Shown one piece after another: positions 32,271 to 41,710 of a stretch of 41,916 nucleotides of DNA (positions are counted from its first letter, which is position 1; the number at the start of each line of letters is the position of its first letter). Under the pieces are notes generated by a model that was not told the DNA's origin, did not search any database, and worked only from the letters and a program-made list of their open reading frames with translations. Made by a program: the position numbers and the translations under genes. The DNA is from an uncultured Lachnospiraceae bacterium. GTDB lineage: Bacteria > Bacillota > Clostridia > Lachnospirales > Lachnospiraceae. The DNA is taken from NCBI GenBank assembly GCA_910585005.1, contig CAJUCN010000022.1, positions 1 through 41,916 on the forward strand, given 5' to 3'.

Positions 32271-34856
32271 TTATTCTTTAACTTGAGCGGCCAAGCCGTC
32301 AGAAACCGCTGTTATAAGGATTGTGTCCCCCTGCTTTACCTTATCTTCAAGGATTAGTCTGGCGGATAAAGTTTCCACATATTTTTGAATATACCGCTTC
32401 AAAGGCCTTGCCCCATAAACCGGGTCATAAGCCTGCTCTACAATATAATTCTCCGCCTGTGCAGAAAGTTCTACGGAAAGCTCCCTGTCAGAAAGCCTTC
32501 TGTTTAAATCTGCTATGATCAGTTTAATGATACCACCGATATTCTCCTTCGACAACGGTTTAAACAGGATCGTCTCATCAAGACGGTTTAAAAACTCCGG
32601 TCTGAAATGGGAACGCAGCTCATCCATCACCATCTTTTGAGCTTCTTCATTGATATTGCCTGCAAAATCGATTCCCTCTAACAGGTATGATGCCCCAATA
32701 TTGGAAGTCATGATCAAAATCGTATTTTTGAAGTCCACCGTACGCCCTTGGGAATCCGTAATCCGGCCATCGTCCAGCACCTGGAGAAGCACGTTAAAAA
32801 CATCCGGGTGGGCTTTCTCGATCTCATCAAACAATACCACGGAATAGGGCTTTCTTCTCACAGCTTCCGTCAACTGCCCTCCCTCTTCATAACCTACATA
32901 TCCAGGAGGCGCTCCAATCAGCCTGGAAACAGAGTATTTCTCCATATATTCACTCATGTCAATACGCACAATATTGTTCTCATCATCAAACAAAGACGCC
33001 GCAAGAGCTTTGGCAAGCTCTGTCTTCCCCACGCCAGTAGGCCCCAGGAATAAAAATGACCCGATCGGTTTCGTTGGATCTTTGATCCCTGCCTTTGACC
33101 GGATGATCGCTTCTGTCACTTTCGTAACGCCTTCATCCTGTCCCACCACACGCTTATGCAGCTCCCGGTCCAAATGAAGCGTTTTATTCCTCTCACTCTC
33201 AGTCAGTTTTGCCACCGGAATTCCCGTCCAGCGTGAAATAATCTTTGCAATCTCTTCTTCGGATACACTTTCATGAACCAGGGACAACTCTTTGTTTTTT
33301 ACCTGCTCTTCTTCTATTTCAAGCTGCTTTTTCAGCCCAGGCAGTTTGCTGTAGCTTAATTCTGCTGCCTTTTCATAATCGCCTTCCCTTTGGGCAATCT
33401 CAATCTGGCCTCCTACTGCATCGATCTCTTCACGGAGCCTGGAAAGCTTCTCCACAGACGCCTTTTCATTTTCCCACTGGGCTTTCCGGTTATTTAACTC
33501 TTCCTTTAACTCAGCCAGCTCCCTCTGAAGATCCTCCAGACGTTCCCGGCTTAGACGGTCATCTTCTTTCTTTAAAGCAGTTTCCTCAATTTCCATCTGC
33601 ATAACCTTCCGCTGCAGTTCATCTAGTTCCGTTGGCATGGAATCCAGCTCTGTCTTGATAAGGGCACAAGCTTCATCCACTAAGTCGATGGCTTTATCCG
33701 GAAGAAAACGGTCTGAAATATAGCGGTTGGAAAGCACTGCCGCGCTGACTAGCGCATTGTCCATAATCTTCACACCATGGTAGACTTCATAACGCTCTTT
33801 TAATCCCCTCAAAATGGAGATCGTATCCTCTACCGTAGGTTCTTCCACCATAACAGGCTGGAACCTTCTCTCCAACGCCGCATCTTTTTCAATATACTGC
33901 CTGTACTCGTCTAATGTAGTGGCTCCGATGCAGTGCAGCTCCCCTCTTGCCAGCATTGGCTTTAACATATTGCCAGCATCCAGCGCCCCGTCTGTCTTGC
34001 CCGCACCCACAATCGTATGCAGCTCATCAATAAATAAAATAATTTGCCCGTCACTATTTTTCACATCTTCAAGAACAGCCTTCAGACGTTCCTCAAATTC
34101 CCCACGGTACTTAGCTCCCGCCACCAGGGCGCCCATATCCAAGGCAAAAATTTTTTTCTCCTTTAATCCCTGGGGAACATCCCCACGGACAATCCGCTGT
34201 GCAAGCCCTTCCACAACCGCCGTTTTGCCCACTCCCGGTTCCCCAATAAGGACCGGATTGTTTTTGGTCTTCCGCGACAGGATCCGGATCACATTCCGGA
34301 TCTCACTATCCCGCCCAATTACCGGGTCAAGCTTCTGGTTTCTGGCCTTTTCCACCAGATCCTGGCCATATTTAGCAAGCGTATCATAAGTCGCCTCCGG
34401 ATTGTCGGATGTTACCCTCTGATTTCCCCTGACCGTAGAAAGAGCCTGCAAAAACCGCTCCCTGGTAATTCCAAATTCCCGGAAAATTTCTTTCACCGCT
34501 TTATTAGGATGTTTGACCATGGAAAGGAATAAATGCTCCACCGACACATATTCATCGGACAACGCTTTCGCTTCCTCTTCCGCCGAAACCAGCGCTTTAT
34601 TAAGATCCTGGCCCACATAGACCTGTCCGCCCTGAACCTTCACCCGCTTGTTCAAAGCCTCTTCCACCCTATTTAAAAAATATTGGGTATGGATCTCCAT
34701 CTTTTCTATTAACTTTAAAATCAGGCTGTCATCAATCGTCAGGAGACTATAAAGTAAATGCTCTTGTTCTATCTCCTGATTGCCATACTCATATGCAAGT
34801 TTCTCGCAGCCCTCCACCGCCTGCATAGATTTTTGGGTAAATTTCGATATATTCAT
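32271..34856 (-). CDS. clpB: ATP-dependent chaperone ClpB
   Basis: 861 residues from the ATG at 34856, behind AAGGAG; nine extra in-frame codons upstream have no site. ClpB is the hexameric Hsp100 disaggregase that works with DnaK. The N-domain (1-~150) is followed by NBD1 with GEPGVGKTA (~200) and LFIDELHT. The coiled-coil M-domain (~405-520) is present, separating ClpB from ClpA and ClpX. NBD2 has GPTGVGKTE (~600), LFDEIEKAHPDVFN and the arginine finger region. The C-terminal domain ends with RLILEDKVKQGD. The promoter carries a CIRCE operator for HrcA. DUF4250 follows in the same transcript. Confidence 0.96.
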   Translation of the reverse strand: MNISKFTQKSMQAVEGCEKLAYEYGNQEIEQEHLLYSLLTIDDSLILKLIEKMEIHTQYFLNRVEEALNKRVKVQGGQVYVGQDLNKALVSAEEEAKALSDEYVSVEHLFLSMVKHPNKAVKEIFREFGITRERFLQALSTVRGNQRVTSDNPEATYDTLAKYGQDLVEKARNQKLDPVIGRDSEIRNVIRILSRKTKNNPVLIGEPGVGKTAVVEGLAQRIVRGDVPQGLKEKKIFALDMGALVAGAKYRGEFEERLKAVLEDVKNSDGQIILFIDELHTIVGAGKTDGALDAGNMLKPMLARGELHCIGATTLDEYRQYIEKDAALERRFQPVMVEEPTVEDTISILRGLKERYEVYHGVKIMDNALVSAAVLSNRYISDRFLPDKAIDLVDEACALIKTELDSMPTELDELQRKVMQMEIEETALKKEDDRLSRERLEDLQRELAELKEELNNRKAQWENEKASVEKLSRLREEIDAVGGQIEIAQREGDYEKAAELSYSKLPGLKKQLEIEEEQVKNKELSLVHESVSEEEIAKIISRWTGIPVAKLTESERNKTLHLDRELHKRVVGQDEGVTKVTEAIIRSKAGIKDPTKPIGSFLFLGPTGVGKTELAKALAASLFDDENNIVRIDMSEYMEKYSVSRLIGAPPGYVGYEEGGQLTEAVRRKPYSVVLFDEIEKAHPDVFNVLLQVLDDGRITDSQGRTVDFKNTILIMTSNIGASYLLEGIDFAGNINEEAQKMVMDELRSHFRPEFLNRLDETILFKPLSKENIGGIIKLIIADLNRRLSDRELSVELSAQAENYIVEQAYDPVYGARPLKRYIQKYVETLSARLILEDKVKQGDTILITAVSDGLAAQVKE

Positions 34857-34937
34857 ATACACTCCTTCCTGCCAGTTATGCACTTTAACAGTATATCCGG
34901 CATCGCTATCGGTTATTGATCTCTTTGTTATAGTGAG

Positions 34938-34980
34938 AGTATAACACGAATTGTTAGCACTGTAAAGAGGTGAGTGCTAA
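34938..34980 (-). promoter_or_regulatory. clpB: clpB promoter with CIRCE (HrcA) operator
   Basis: The repeat TTAGCACTG-N9-GAGTGCTAA (34954-34980) matches CIRCE (TTAGCACTC-N9-GAGTGCTAA) in 17 of 18 arm bases. On the minus strand TTTACA (34961-34966) and TATACT (34938-34943) are 17 bases apart. The operator covers the -35, so HrcA would repress clpB until heat shock. Confidence 0.92.
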
Positions 34981-34990
34981 TTTTGTAAAT

Positions 34991-35027
34991 TTATTTACTT
35001 TGGGAACAATGTTTCCAAAGTAAATAA
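34991..35027. repeat. 13-base inverted repeat upstream of the lipoprotein gene
   Basis: TTATTTACTTTGG (34991-35003) and CCAAAGTAAATAA (35015-35027) are perfect arms with an 11-base centre. It lies between the CIRCE and the promoter of the solute-binding protein, so it is outside both mRNAs and may be a protein-binding operator. Position about 30 bases upstream of the -35 suits an activator. Confidence 0.6.
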
Positions 35028-35056
35028 GCCCATCTATTAATAATCCATTAATTTTG

Positions 35057-35085
35057 TTGTTCCTTATTAGAAATTATGCTATAGT
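35057..35085 (+). promoter_or_regulatory. promoter of the solute-binding lipoprotein
   Basis: TTGTTC (35057-35062) and TATAGT (35080-35085) are 17 bases apart, with an upstream TGC that makes an extended -10. Confidence 0.6.
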
Positions 35086-35121
35086 TTGCCTATGCAACGC
35101 GGTAGGGAAATGGAGGCAAAA

Positions 35122-37347
35122 ATGAAAAAGAAAAAGCGATTATCTATCATGATGGTTCTTGCCACAGCCATTATGCTAAGTGGATGTGGCAAACAAAAGG
35201 ACGAAACCACAGTAAAAACGGAAGACACAGAAGATGAATATATCTATGTGGCAGACTATCATGTTCTCGGCGATGCCGGAAGACAAGTTAGCCAAGCCAT
35301 AATCGGAAATGACCAGAACATTTTTTATCTGGAATATTCCAATGAAAAAGTCCATCTTATTTCCATGGATATTAGCAGCCTGGAAACGAAAGAACTTCCA
35401 TTAGAGTTAGGTGAAAACCAATATATCTCCTGTCTTAACGTCGACGGAGAAGGAAATCTGCTGGCCGGAGTGATTGGTTATACAGGCAGAGAAAATGCAG
35501 AAATAGGGGAAATCTTTATTAAGAAGCTGGATGCTGACGGTAAAGAATCATTATCCTTAGATCTCAGTGAGATCTTACTCCAACAGCCATCCACCTATCT
35601 TTCTAATATTCTACTTGACGGGGACGGAAACTATTATGTTTGCACCGGAGAAGAAATTTTTGTGGTCAAACCGGATGGCAGCTTATATAGCCGGATTAGC
35701 CCGGGACAATACATCACCAGCTTCTTCCGAATGAAAGACGGTAAGGTGGCAGCCGCATATTATGATACCCACGGATTTGTATTAAATGAAGTCGTACCCG
35801 GAGAAGGGATCCTAAAACCGGTAAACAGTCCTATTTCTTTTGACTATGGGACTTATCAAGGCGGGGTAGATAAGGACTTACTGTACACAGAAAATGGTGT
35901 CCTTCAGTCCTGTAACCTGACAGATGAAAAGCCGGAAGAAATTTTACGTTGGACGGACTATGACGTAAACTCTTCCAACCTCACTTCTGTCGCATTTCTT
36001 CCCGATGAAAGAATTGCGGCGCTGACCACCGATTATATGAGCGCCGGAGGCGAAACAGAACTGGTTATCCTTACCCAGCAGAAAAAGTCAGAAACACCAG
36101 AAAAGGTCACACTGACTTATGGCACCTATTATCCTTCCTTTTTTGCGGAAAGGGATATCACCGCATTTAACAGACAAAGCCAAAAATACCATATCGTGAT
36201 CAAGGAATATGGGGATGCTTTTATGGATAATTCCGAAAAGGCGGATCTCTTCGCCAAAGAACTGGAAAGCGGACAGTTTCCGGATATCATAGACTTAACC
36301 TATTGCCCCTTATCCCTGGAGGCGCTGATAGCGGCAGGGGCCGTTGAAGATCTGTCTCCCTATCTGGACGCTGATGAAATCATTGCCCGGGAAGACTATG
36401 TGGAGAGCGCTTTGAAAGCATACGAAAGAAACGGAAAGCTGTATGCGATCATGCCCTACTACGGTGTGGATATGCTGGTAGGCAAAATTTCGGAAATTGG
36501 AAACGGAAAAACTTGGACGGTGGAAGATTTCATGGAATTACTGACTTCCAAAGGAAGTGACGTAAAACTTCTTCCCAGCGCAGACAAGTCAAGTATTTTA
36601 TGGATCATGTGTGCCATGAACCATGACCTGTTTATTGACAAGGAAAACGGCAAATGCAGCTTTGTGGGGGAAGAATTTCAAAAAATTCTTGAATTCTCCA
36701 ACCGTTTCCCCAATGAAGCAAGTGACGATTCTACTTTGGACGACCTAAGAACCGGAAGAACACTGCTTAACCGTGGGGTCATTACTTCGGTTTCCCAGTA
36801 CCAGATGTATGAGTACATGTTTGGGGAACCAGTAAATCTGATCGGTTATCCTACTTTCGGGGAAAGCGGGCTTGTTTTCCAGTCCAATGGAACCACAGTG
36901 GCTATGAGCTCCGTTTCCGAAAACAAAGAAGGGGTATGGGAATTTATCCGCTTTAACGTAACGAAAGAACGGCAGGAAAATTTAAGTTCTCCTAACGGCG
37001 GTTTTCCTATCCTGAAATCTGCTCTTGAAAAGCAACTGGAAAAAGAAACGGAAGCCGAATATCTCACAGATGAAAACGGAAAACAAATAGAAGTCTCCAA
37101 AATCACCTGGTCAAGTTCCATGGGCGGCGAAAATTTTACCGTAGATGTTTATGCCGCCACTAAGGAACAAGTAGACCGTATAAAAGAAATGATTGAAATG
37201 GCACAAAGTGGTGAACAGATGGATCCGGAAATACTAAACATCATTTTGGAAGAAGCCGCAGGTTACTTTGAAGGACATAAAAGCGTAGACAACGTAGCCT
37301 CGGTGGTACAAAACAGGGTGCAGCTCTACTTAAATGAAACTCAATAA
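35122..37347 (+). CDS. large extracellular solute-binding lipoprotein
   Basis: 741 residues from the ATG at 35122, with GGAGG six bases upstream. The lipoprotein signal MKKKKRLSIMMVLATAIMLSGC ends at Cys22. Residues ~30-330 look like a beta-propeller-type region built of short repeats (for example NILLDGDGNYYVCTGEEIFV, YISCLNVDGEGNLLAGVI). Residues ~340-700 are a family 1 type ABC solute-binding domain (AERDITAFNRQSQKYHIVIKE, SGQFPDIIDLTYCPLSLEALIAAGAVEDLSPYLD, YGVDMLVGKISEIGNGKTWTVEDFMELL). This enlarged architecture is seen in Lachnospiraceae carbohydrate-type binding proteins. No permease or ATPase genes for import are adjacent, so it is an orphan here. It converges on the ABC permease-CPBP gene. 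Confidence 0.85.
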   Translation: MKKKKRLSIMMVLATAIMLSGCGKQKDETTVKTEDTEDEYIYVADYHVLGDAGRQVSQAIIGNDQNIFYLEYSNEKVHLISMDISSLETKELPLELGENQYISCLNVDGEGNLLAGVIGYTGRENAEIGEIFIKKLDADGKESLSLDLSEILLQQPSTYLSNILLDGDGNYYVCTGEEIFVVKPDGSLYSRISPGQYITSFFRMKDGKVAAAYYDTHGFVLNEVVPGEGILKPVNSPISFDYGTYQGGVDKDLLYTENGVLQSCNLTDEKPEEILRWTDYDVNSSNLTSVAFLPDERIAALTTDYMSAGGETELVILTQQKKSETPEKVTLTYGTYYPSFFAERDITAFNRQSQKYHIVIKEYGDAFMDNSEKADLFAKELESGQFPDIIDLTYCPLSLEALIAAGAVEDLSPYLDADEIIAREDYVESALKAYERNGKLYAIMPYYGVDMLVGKISEIGNGKTWTVEDFMELLTSKGSDVKLLPSADKSSILWIMCAMNHDLFIDKENGKCSFVGEEFQKILEFSNRFPNEASDDSTLDDLRTGRTLLNRGVITSVSQYQMYEYMFGEPVNLIGYPTFGESGLVFQSNGTTVAMSSVSENKEGVWEFIRFNVTKERQENLSSPNGGFPILKSALEKQLEKETEAEYLTDENGKQIEVSKITWSSSMGGENFTVDVYAATKEQVDRIKEMIEMAQSGEQMDPEILNIILEEAAGYFEGHKSVDNVASVVQNRVQLYLNETQ

Positions 37348-37368
37348 TCAGCAACCTTTCCAGGGGCT

Positions 37369-39390
37369 TTAAGGATTCCTATCCCGTCTTTCCTTTTTAA
37401 GCAGGATTAAGCCTAAAGCCCCTGATAAGCCACCAATAACCAGCATGAAAATAAGATCCCTACCAGCCAGCTCCTTCTTCACAAGAAATGACAGAAATCT
37501 TCCCAACTGCTCCGGGTACTTTGACACCGCCATCGAAATAAGATTATTAAAAAAGTGAAGGAACATTCCTATGTAAATGCTTCCCGAACGATACCCTATA
37601 TAAGCAAAACAAGCCCCAAGCATTGCGGTCGGCAACAGTTTCACAATGCTCATATGAAACGCGCCAAAGATCAACGATGATAACAATATCCCCCAAAATA
37701 CCCCATGTCTGTTTCTAAGCCCTCCAAACAAAAATCCCCGGAAGAAAATTTCCTCACCAACCGCTGGCATAATTGTCATTACCAATACAATCAATATAAA
37801 TGGCTGGTTTAAGATCTCTTCAAAAGCCTGCTCCACATTCTGTGTGCTTTCCGGCAAAATACGGGTCAGCGCCGCTGTAACTACAAGCATGAACAGAAAT
37901 GTCCCTATATACAGCAAAAGCCCTCCCAAGGCGCTTTTTCCCGAAGGAATCTTTAAAGAAAACAACGATTTTACATCAGATTTCATATACCACACTACAG
38001 ATAACGGCACCAGCAAGATCAAAAACTGGTTCACCAATGTCCCGCCAAACGTGCTCCGCACAGATACCGCAGTCCCCAAATACAAGATCAGCAAAAGAAG
38101 GACTACTACACTAAGCAGCAAATCTCCTGTCCCTGGAATCGTTCCCTTTTTGATCTCAGAACGCTTTTCAAAAAGCCGGAAACTCTGAAAACCGTCATGG
38201 AACAATATATTTTCACTGTTGTACATCTTAGCCAGAACCCAAATGATCAAAACACTGTAGCAGAAATTAATCCCGATCGTAACTCCTGCAAGCGTAAGCT
38301 CCATCTGCTGTGCCAAAACCTGCTTTATCAGCAGTGAAACATTGACGATGGGAATGAGCGCTGTCCGGCCATCTAACTGTATAGACGGGATCATAGCTGT
38401 CATAGAGGCAAACATGACAACCAGCATGACTGGCGTAATGTAATTATTTGCCTCCTTAAAACTTTTGGCGAATACACAAAAACACATGGAAAATGCAGTG
38501 ACTAACAACGCCGTCACGATCACTACCAGCAAAAGGATTGGGATCCACCCTATAAAAACTGCCGGTTCCATGTGCAGGATTTCCTCCGACGCCCCCGCCA
38601 AAGCGCTTCCCAGTAAAAACAACACGGAACCGCCAAGAGAAAGCAGCGACAAAACAGCCGTAATACAGGCAAATAGGGAAACCGCAAGATACTTACTCAT
38701 GATCATTTGAAAATTAGTTACCGGCAAAGTAAGGAGCGTTTCCAGCGTTCCCCGTTCCTTTTCCCCTGTCGTTACATCTATTGCCGGATAAAACGCCCCC
38801 AACATGATCGTGACCACCAGCATCATGCCAATGCTTCCGCCAATACTCATTCCGGCGCTCTCCGACACTGTCACACTGTCTTTTGCCTCATAAGTCACAG
38901 GATAAAGGAAATCCTCTGTAAGCCCTTTCTCATCCAGCTTTTCTGACAATAATTCCTTACAGTACATATCCGCCAATTCCTGCAAGGCATTTTCGGCATA
39001 ACTGGAATTTGGGTCAGTTGAGGTGTACTCCACTTCGATATGCACCCTCTGCCCATCCGTCATAAAATGAATCCATGCATCGTAAGAGTCCTTCACAGCC
39101 TCTTTCTCCGCCTCCGGCACTTCCTGAAAAGTTAATTGGATATCCAATTCCTCCTGATTCTCTTCATAAACTTCCTGAAAGCGCAGCGCCTCCGCCCTAT
39201 ACTCATTCCCATATGCCGCGGTATAGCTCTCTCCTTCCCTGGACTGCATCATAAAGTTCATGACCAAAACCATCCCAATGATAATTGCCGGATACAGCAA
39301 GATAGGAACGGCAACCATAATAACCAGCGTCTTTTTATCTCTTAAAATATCGAAAATTTCTTTTTTGACCAATGTCCATGTTTTTCCCAT
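37369..39390 (-). CDS. ABC-2 type (NatB-like) permease fused to a CPBP intramembrane protease
   Basis: 673 residues. The N-terminal part (~1-400) is an ABC-2 permease with one helix (VAVPILLYPAIIIGMVLVM), a large extracytoplasmic loop (~45-170), then GEKERGTLETLLTLPVTNFQMIMSKYL and further helices, as in NatB. The C-terminal part (~440-670) is a CPBP (Abi) domain: GEEIFFRGFLFGGLR with the paired glutamates and Arg, SSLIFGAFHMSIVKLLPTAMLG and MFLHFFNNLI with the histidines. This fusion is known in Firmicutes. The ATG lies 3 bases after the ATPase stop. The exported substrate is unknown; NatAB exports Na+ in B. subtilis. Confidence 0.9.
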   Translation of the reverse strand: MGKTWTLVKKEIFDILRDKKTLVIMVAVPILLYPAIIIGMVLVMNFMMQSREGESYTAAYGNEYRAEALRFQEVYEENQEELDIQLTFQEVPEAEKEAVKDSYDAWIHFMTDGQRVHIEVEYTSTDPNSSYAENALQELADMYCKELLSEKLDEKGLTEDFLYPVTYEAKDSVTVSESAGMSIGGSIGMMLVVTIMLGAFYPAIDVTTGEKERGTLETLLTLPVTNFQMIMSKYLAVSLFACITAVLSLLSLGGSVLFLLGSALAGASEEILHMEPAVFIGWIPILLLVVIVTALLVTAFSMCFCVFAKSFKEANNYITPVMLVVMFASMTAMIPSIQLDGRTALIPIVNVSLLIKQVLAQQMELTLAGVTIGINFCYSVLIIWVLAKMYNSENILFHDGFQSFRLFEKRSEIKKGTIPGTGDLLLSVVVLLLLILYLGTAVSVRSTFGGTLVNQFLILLVPLSVVWYMKSDVKSLFSLKIPSGKSALGGLLLYIGTFLFMLVVTAALTRILPESTQNVEQAFEEILNQPFILIVLVMTIMPAVGEEIFFRGFLFGGLRNRHGVFWGILLSSLIFGAFHMSIVKLLPTAMLGACFAYIGYRSGSIYIGMFLHFFNNLISMAVSKYPEQLGRFLSFLVKKELAGRDLIFMLVIGGLSGALGLILLKKERRDRNP

Positions 39391-39392
39391 GA

Positions 39393-40181
39393 CTATTCTC
39401 CCTGCCCTTCTCCCTGTTGACTGACCCCTTCAAAAATACTGTGAAATGCCTGCCGCAAGCTTCCGGTTCCGGTCTTTTCCATAATCGTTAAAGGCGTCCC
39501 CTCCGCCACAATCCTGCCCTGGAAGATCATATAGATACGATTGCATAAAATCTGCGCCTCTTCCAGATAATGCGTAGAGTAAAGGACTGTCTTTCCCTTT
39601 TCCTTCTGTTCCTCCATAAAACGGATAATGGCATCTGCACTTAAAATATCCAGCCCCAAAGTAGGCTCATCTAAAATGTAAATCTGGGGATCCGCCATCA
39701 GGCATCTTGCAATGGAAGCCCTCTGAACCTGTCCCGTTGAAAGCTTCTCAATCCTATTGTCGGCAAACTTTTCCATAGCGAGAACCCTGATCATCTCTTC
39801 CGTCCGGGCAATTCCCTCCTTCTTTGGATACCCATATAGATCCCCCAAAAAAAGAAGGTATTCCCGGATAGAAAACCGGGGATATAGCTTGGTATTTCCC
39901 GAAAGGTAACCGATCAGCCCCTTTTTTTGGGTAATATCGTCTATAAAATTGCCTTCCCTATCCATCAGGCGCACCTGCCCGGATGTAGGCGTCATCAACA
40001 TCCCAAGCATCCGGAGCAATGTGGTCTTGCCCGCGCCATTCGGTCCTAAAATCCCCACGATTTCTCCCGGCTCCGCCTTTAGCGATATCTGATCTACCGC
40101 CAGGAATTCTTCTTTATGGGATTTCCTCCCCTGCTTCACAGTCCGCTCAAACTGCTTGCTTAAATTTATTGCTTCGATCAT
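39393..40181 (-). CDS. ABC transporter ATP-binding protein (NatA-like)
   Basis: 262 residues from the ATG at 40181 (MIEAINLSKQFE), with AGGAG upstream; the frame stays open further upstream but without a site. Walker A is GPNGAGKTT, the signature LSTGQVQRA, Walker B IYILDEPTLGLD and the switch His in YSTHYLEEA. The small insert RTVKQGRKSHKEEF near residue 12 is common in NatA-type ATPases paired with CPBP-fused permeases. It is the first gene of the ABC operon and has its own promoter (40225-40253). Confidence 0.9.
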   Translation of the reverse strand: MIEAINLSKQFERTVKQGRKSHKEEFLAVDQISLKAEPGEIVGILGPNGAGKTTLLRMLGMLMTPTSGQVRLMDREGNFIDDITQKKGLIGYLSGNTKLYPRFSIREYLLFLGDLYGYPKKEGIARTEEMIRVLAMEKFADNRIEKLSTGQVQRASIARCLMADPQIYILDEPTLGLDILSADAIIRFMEEQKEKGKTVLYSTHYLEEAQILCNRIYMIFQGRIVAEGTPLTIMEKTGTGSLRQAFHSIFEGVSQQGEGQGE

Positions 40182-40224
40182 GATCCATAATCTCCTCTTA
40201 TCACTACCCTTGTTTCTGTTTCGT

Positions 40225-40253
40225 ATTATACCATCAAACATCACCAACGAAAA
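40225..40253 (-). promoter_or_regulatory. promoter of the NatA-like operon
   Basis: On the minus strand TTTTCG (40248-40253) and TATAAT (40225-40230) are 17 bases apart, with TGG before the -10 (extended -10). It shows that the exporter can be expressed independently of the kinase. Confidence 0.55.
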
Positions 40254-40323
40254 CCCTACTGTACATTTTTCATCCATCCTGTTTCATCACCCTCAAGGGC
40301 TTTTGTTACTTTTCAAGGTAAAT

Positions 40324-41709
40324 TCATTTTGGTATGATTAGTACGACTTTCAGCCCGCCGTATTCGCTATGGCCTATTAAAACTTTTCCATTATGCCCTT
40401 TTATAATCTGTTTCACAATAAGTAATCCTAAACCGTGCCGCTGTTCGGTGGTATTCGTATCGCAAATCATATAATGCGGTGTATTGTTTAGCCTGTCAAT
40501 CTGTTCGTCGCAAGCCCCTATCCCGTTATCTTCAATGCAAATCTTACAAGTATTGTTATCATCATCAACGGACGCATAAATCACGCACCCGTTTTCATTG
40601 TGGTTTATGCTATTCTGAATAAGGTTTGATATTGCACGTTTCAGTAAATCCTTATCCGCCATAATGTAACAGGCAGACAGGGCTTTATCGGTTTTCCATT
40701 CAATCGGGAATTTATCATCAATATTTGTGTTCATAAAATCCACAATAACCTGCCGGGTCATAGCTATTACATTTTCCTGTTTCATTGTCAGCGGCTGCAT
40801 ATCATATTCAAGTTTGGAAGCGAGATTGAGGTCGTTAATCAAGTCTTTTATCCGGCTGCTTTGCTTTACAATGACAGCGGCTTTTTTACACTCAATTTCT
40901 GACAGGTTTTTTGAATGTTCCAACTGTCCGGCGTAGCCCATAATCATTGACAGCGGCGTTCTGACATCATGGGAAACGCCCGCAATCCAGTTTGCCCTTG
41001 CCGTTTCTTTTTTTCGTAACTGTTCAGCCTGCATTTGTAATATTTCAGATGTTTTATTGATTTTTTCCGCTAATTCAGAAAGTACCCCTTCTTCTTTCAT
41101 GCAAACAGGGCTGCCGTTTGACAAATTCTGTATCCCATTCGTTATTGGTTTTATGGAACGTAACAGTTTGAAATCAACAGCAACAGATATGAGAAAAATT
41201 AAGACAAGATTGATGGCCAAAATAATCATTGTGTTCTTGGGTAAGTTTGCAATAAAGTTATAGTCCCAGCTTGCCCTTGTATGCTTCCAAAATCTATCTT
41301 TGGGATAGCCTACTACCAATAATCCATCTTGGGCTTCTCCTGTAAACGTAGGGTATCCGTCTATATAGCCGCGGGTTAGCTCCGCGATATCTGATAATGT
41401 ATATTCCATGGGGATATTGTCAGGCAGATTATCTGTCCGCCATACAACCTGCCGCGTATCATTATTAATAAGGAAAGCCCAGGAATTTTCTTCTTTTAGT
41501 TTCACCATTACATCATCAGATATGGAATAGCCGCCATCTGTTAATTGCAATGCGGCTGCTACATGACCCGCCATATCCCAGGGAGAAAATGTTGACGTAT
41601 TTCTTACAAAAACTATCGCAAAAAAAGTGATATTCAAACTGACAAGAAGTATGATGCTTAACGTCATGATTCCCACAAAGCGGCGTATTAGTTTTGGAAT
41701 ACTTTTCAT
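40324..41709 (-). CDS. sensor histidine kinase (HisKA/HATPase_c)
   Basis: 461 residues. Two membrane helices (~13-35 and ~160-180) flank an extracytoplasmic sensor region of ~125 residues. A HAMP-like linker follows, then the HisKA motif GVSHDVRTPLSMI with His247, the N-box NLIQNSINHN, the G1 motif EDNGIGA and G2 HGLGLLIVKQI. It starts one base after the regulator stop, on the ATG at 41709. The operon is regulator then kinase. The 3' neighbour is the NatA-like exporter with its own promoter, so it may be a target; a VanS- or bacitracin-type role is possible but unproven. Its codon use is less C-ending than its neighbours. Confidence 0.9.
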   Translation of the reverse strand: MKSIPKLIRRFVGIMTLSIILLVSLNITFFAIVFVRNTSTFSPWDMAGHVAAALQLTDGGYSISDDVMVKLKEENSWAFLINNDTRQVVWRTDNLPDNIPMEYTLSDIAELTRGYIDGYPTFTGEAQDGLLVVGYPKDRFWKHTRASWDYNFIANLPKNTMIILAINLVLIFLISVAVDFKLLRSIKPITNGIQNLSNGSPVCMKEEGVLSELAEKINKTSEILQMQAEQLRKKETARANWIAGVSHDVRTPLSMIMGYAGQLEHSKNLSEIECKKAAVIVKQSSRIKDLINDLNLASKLEYDMQPLTMKQENVIAMTRQVIVDFMNTNIDDKFPIEWKTDKALSACYIMADKDLLKRAISNLIQNSINHNENGCVIYASVDDDNNTCKICIEDNGIGACDEQIDRLNNTPHYMICDTNTTEQRHGLGLLIVKQIIKGHNGKVLIGHSEYGGLKVVLIIPK

Positions 41710-41710
41710 A

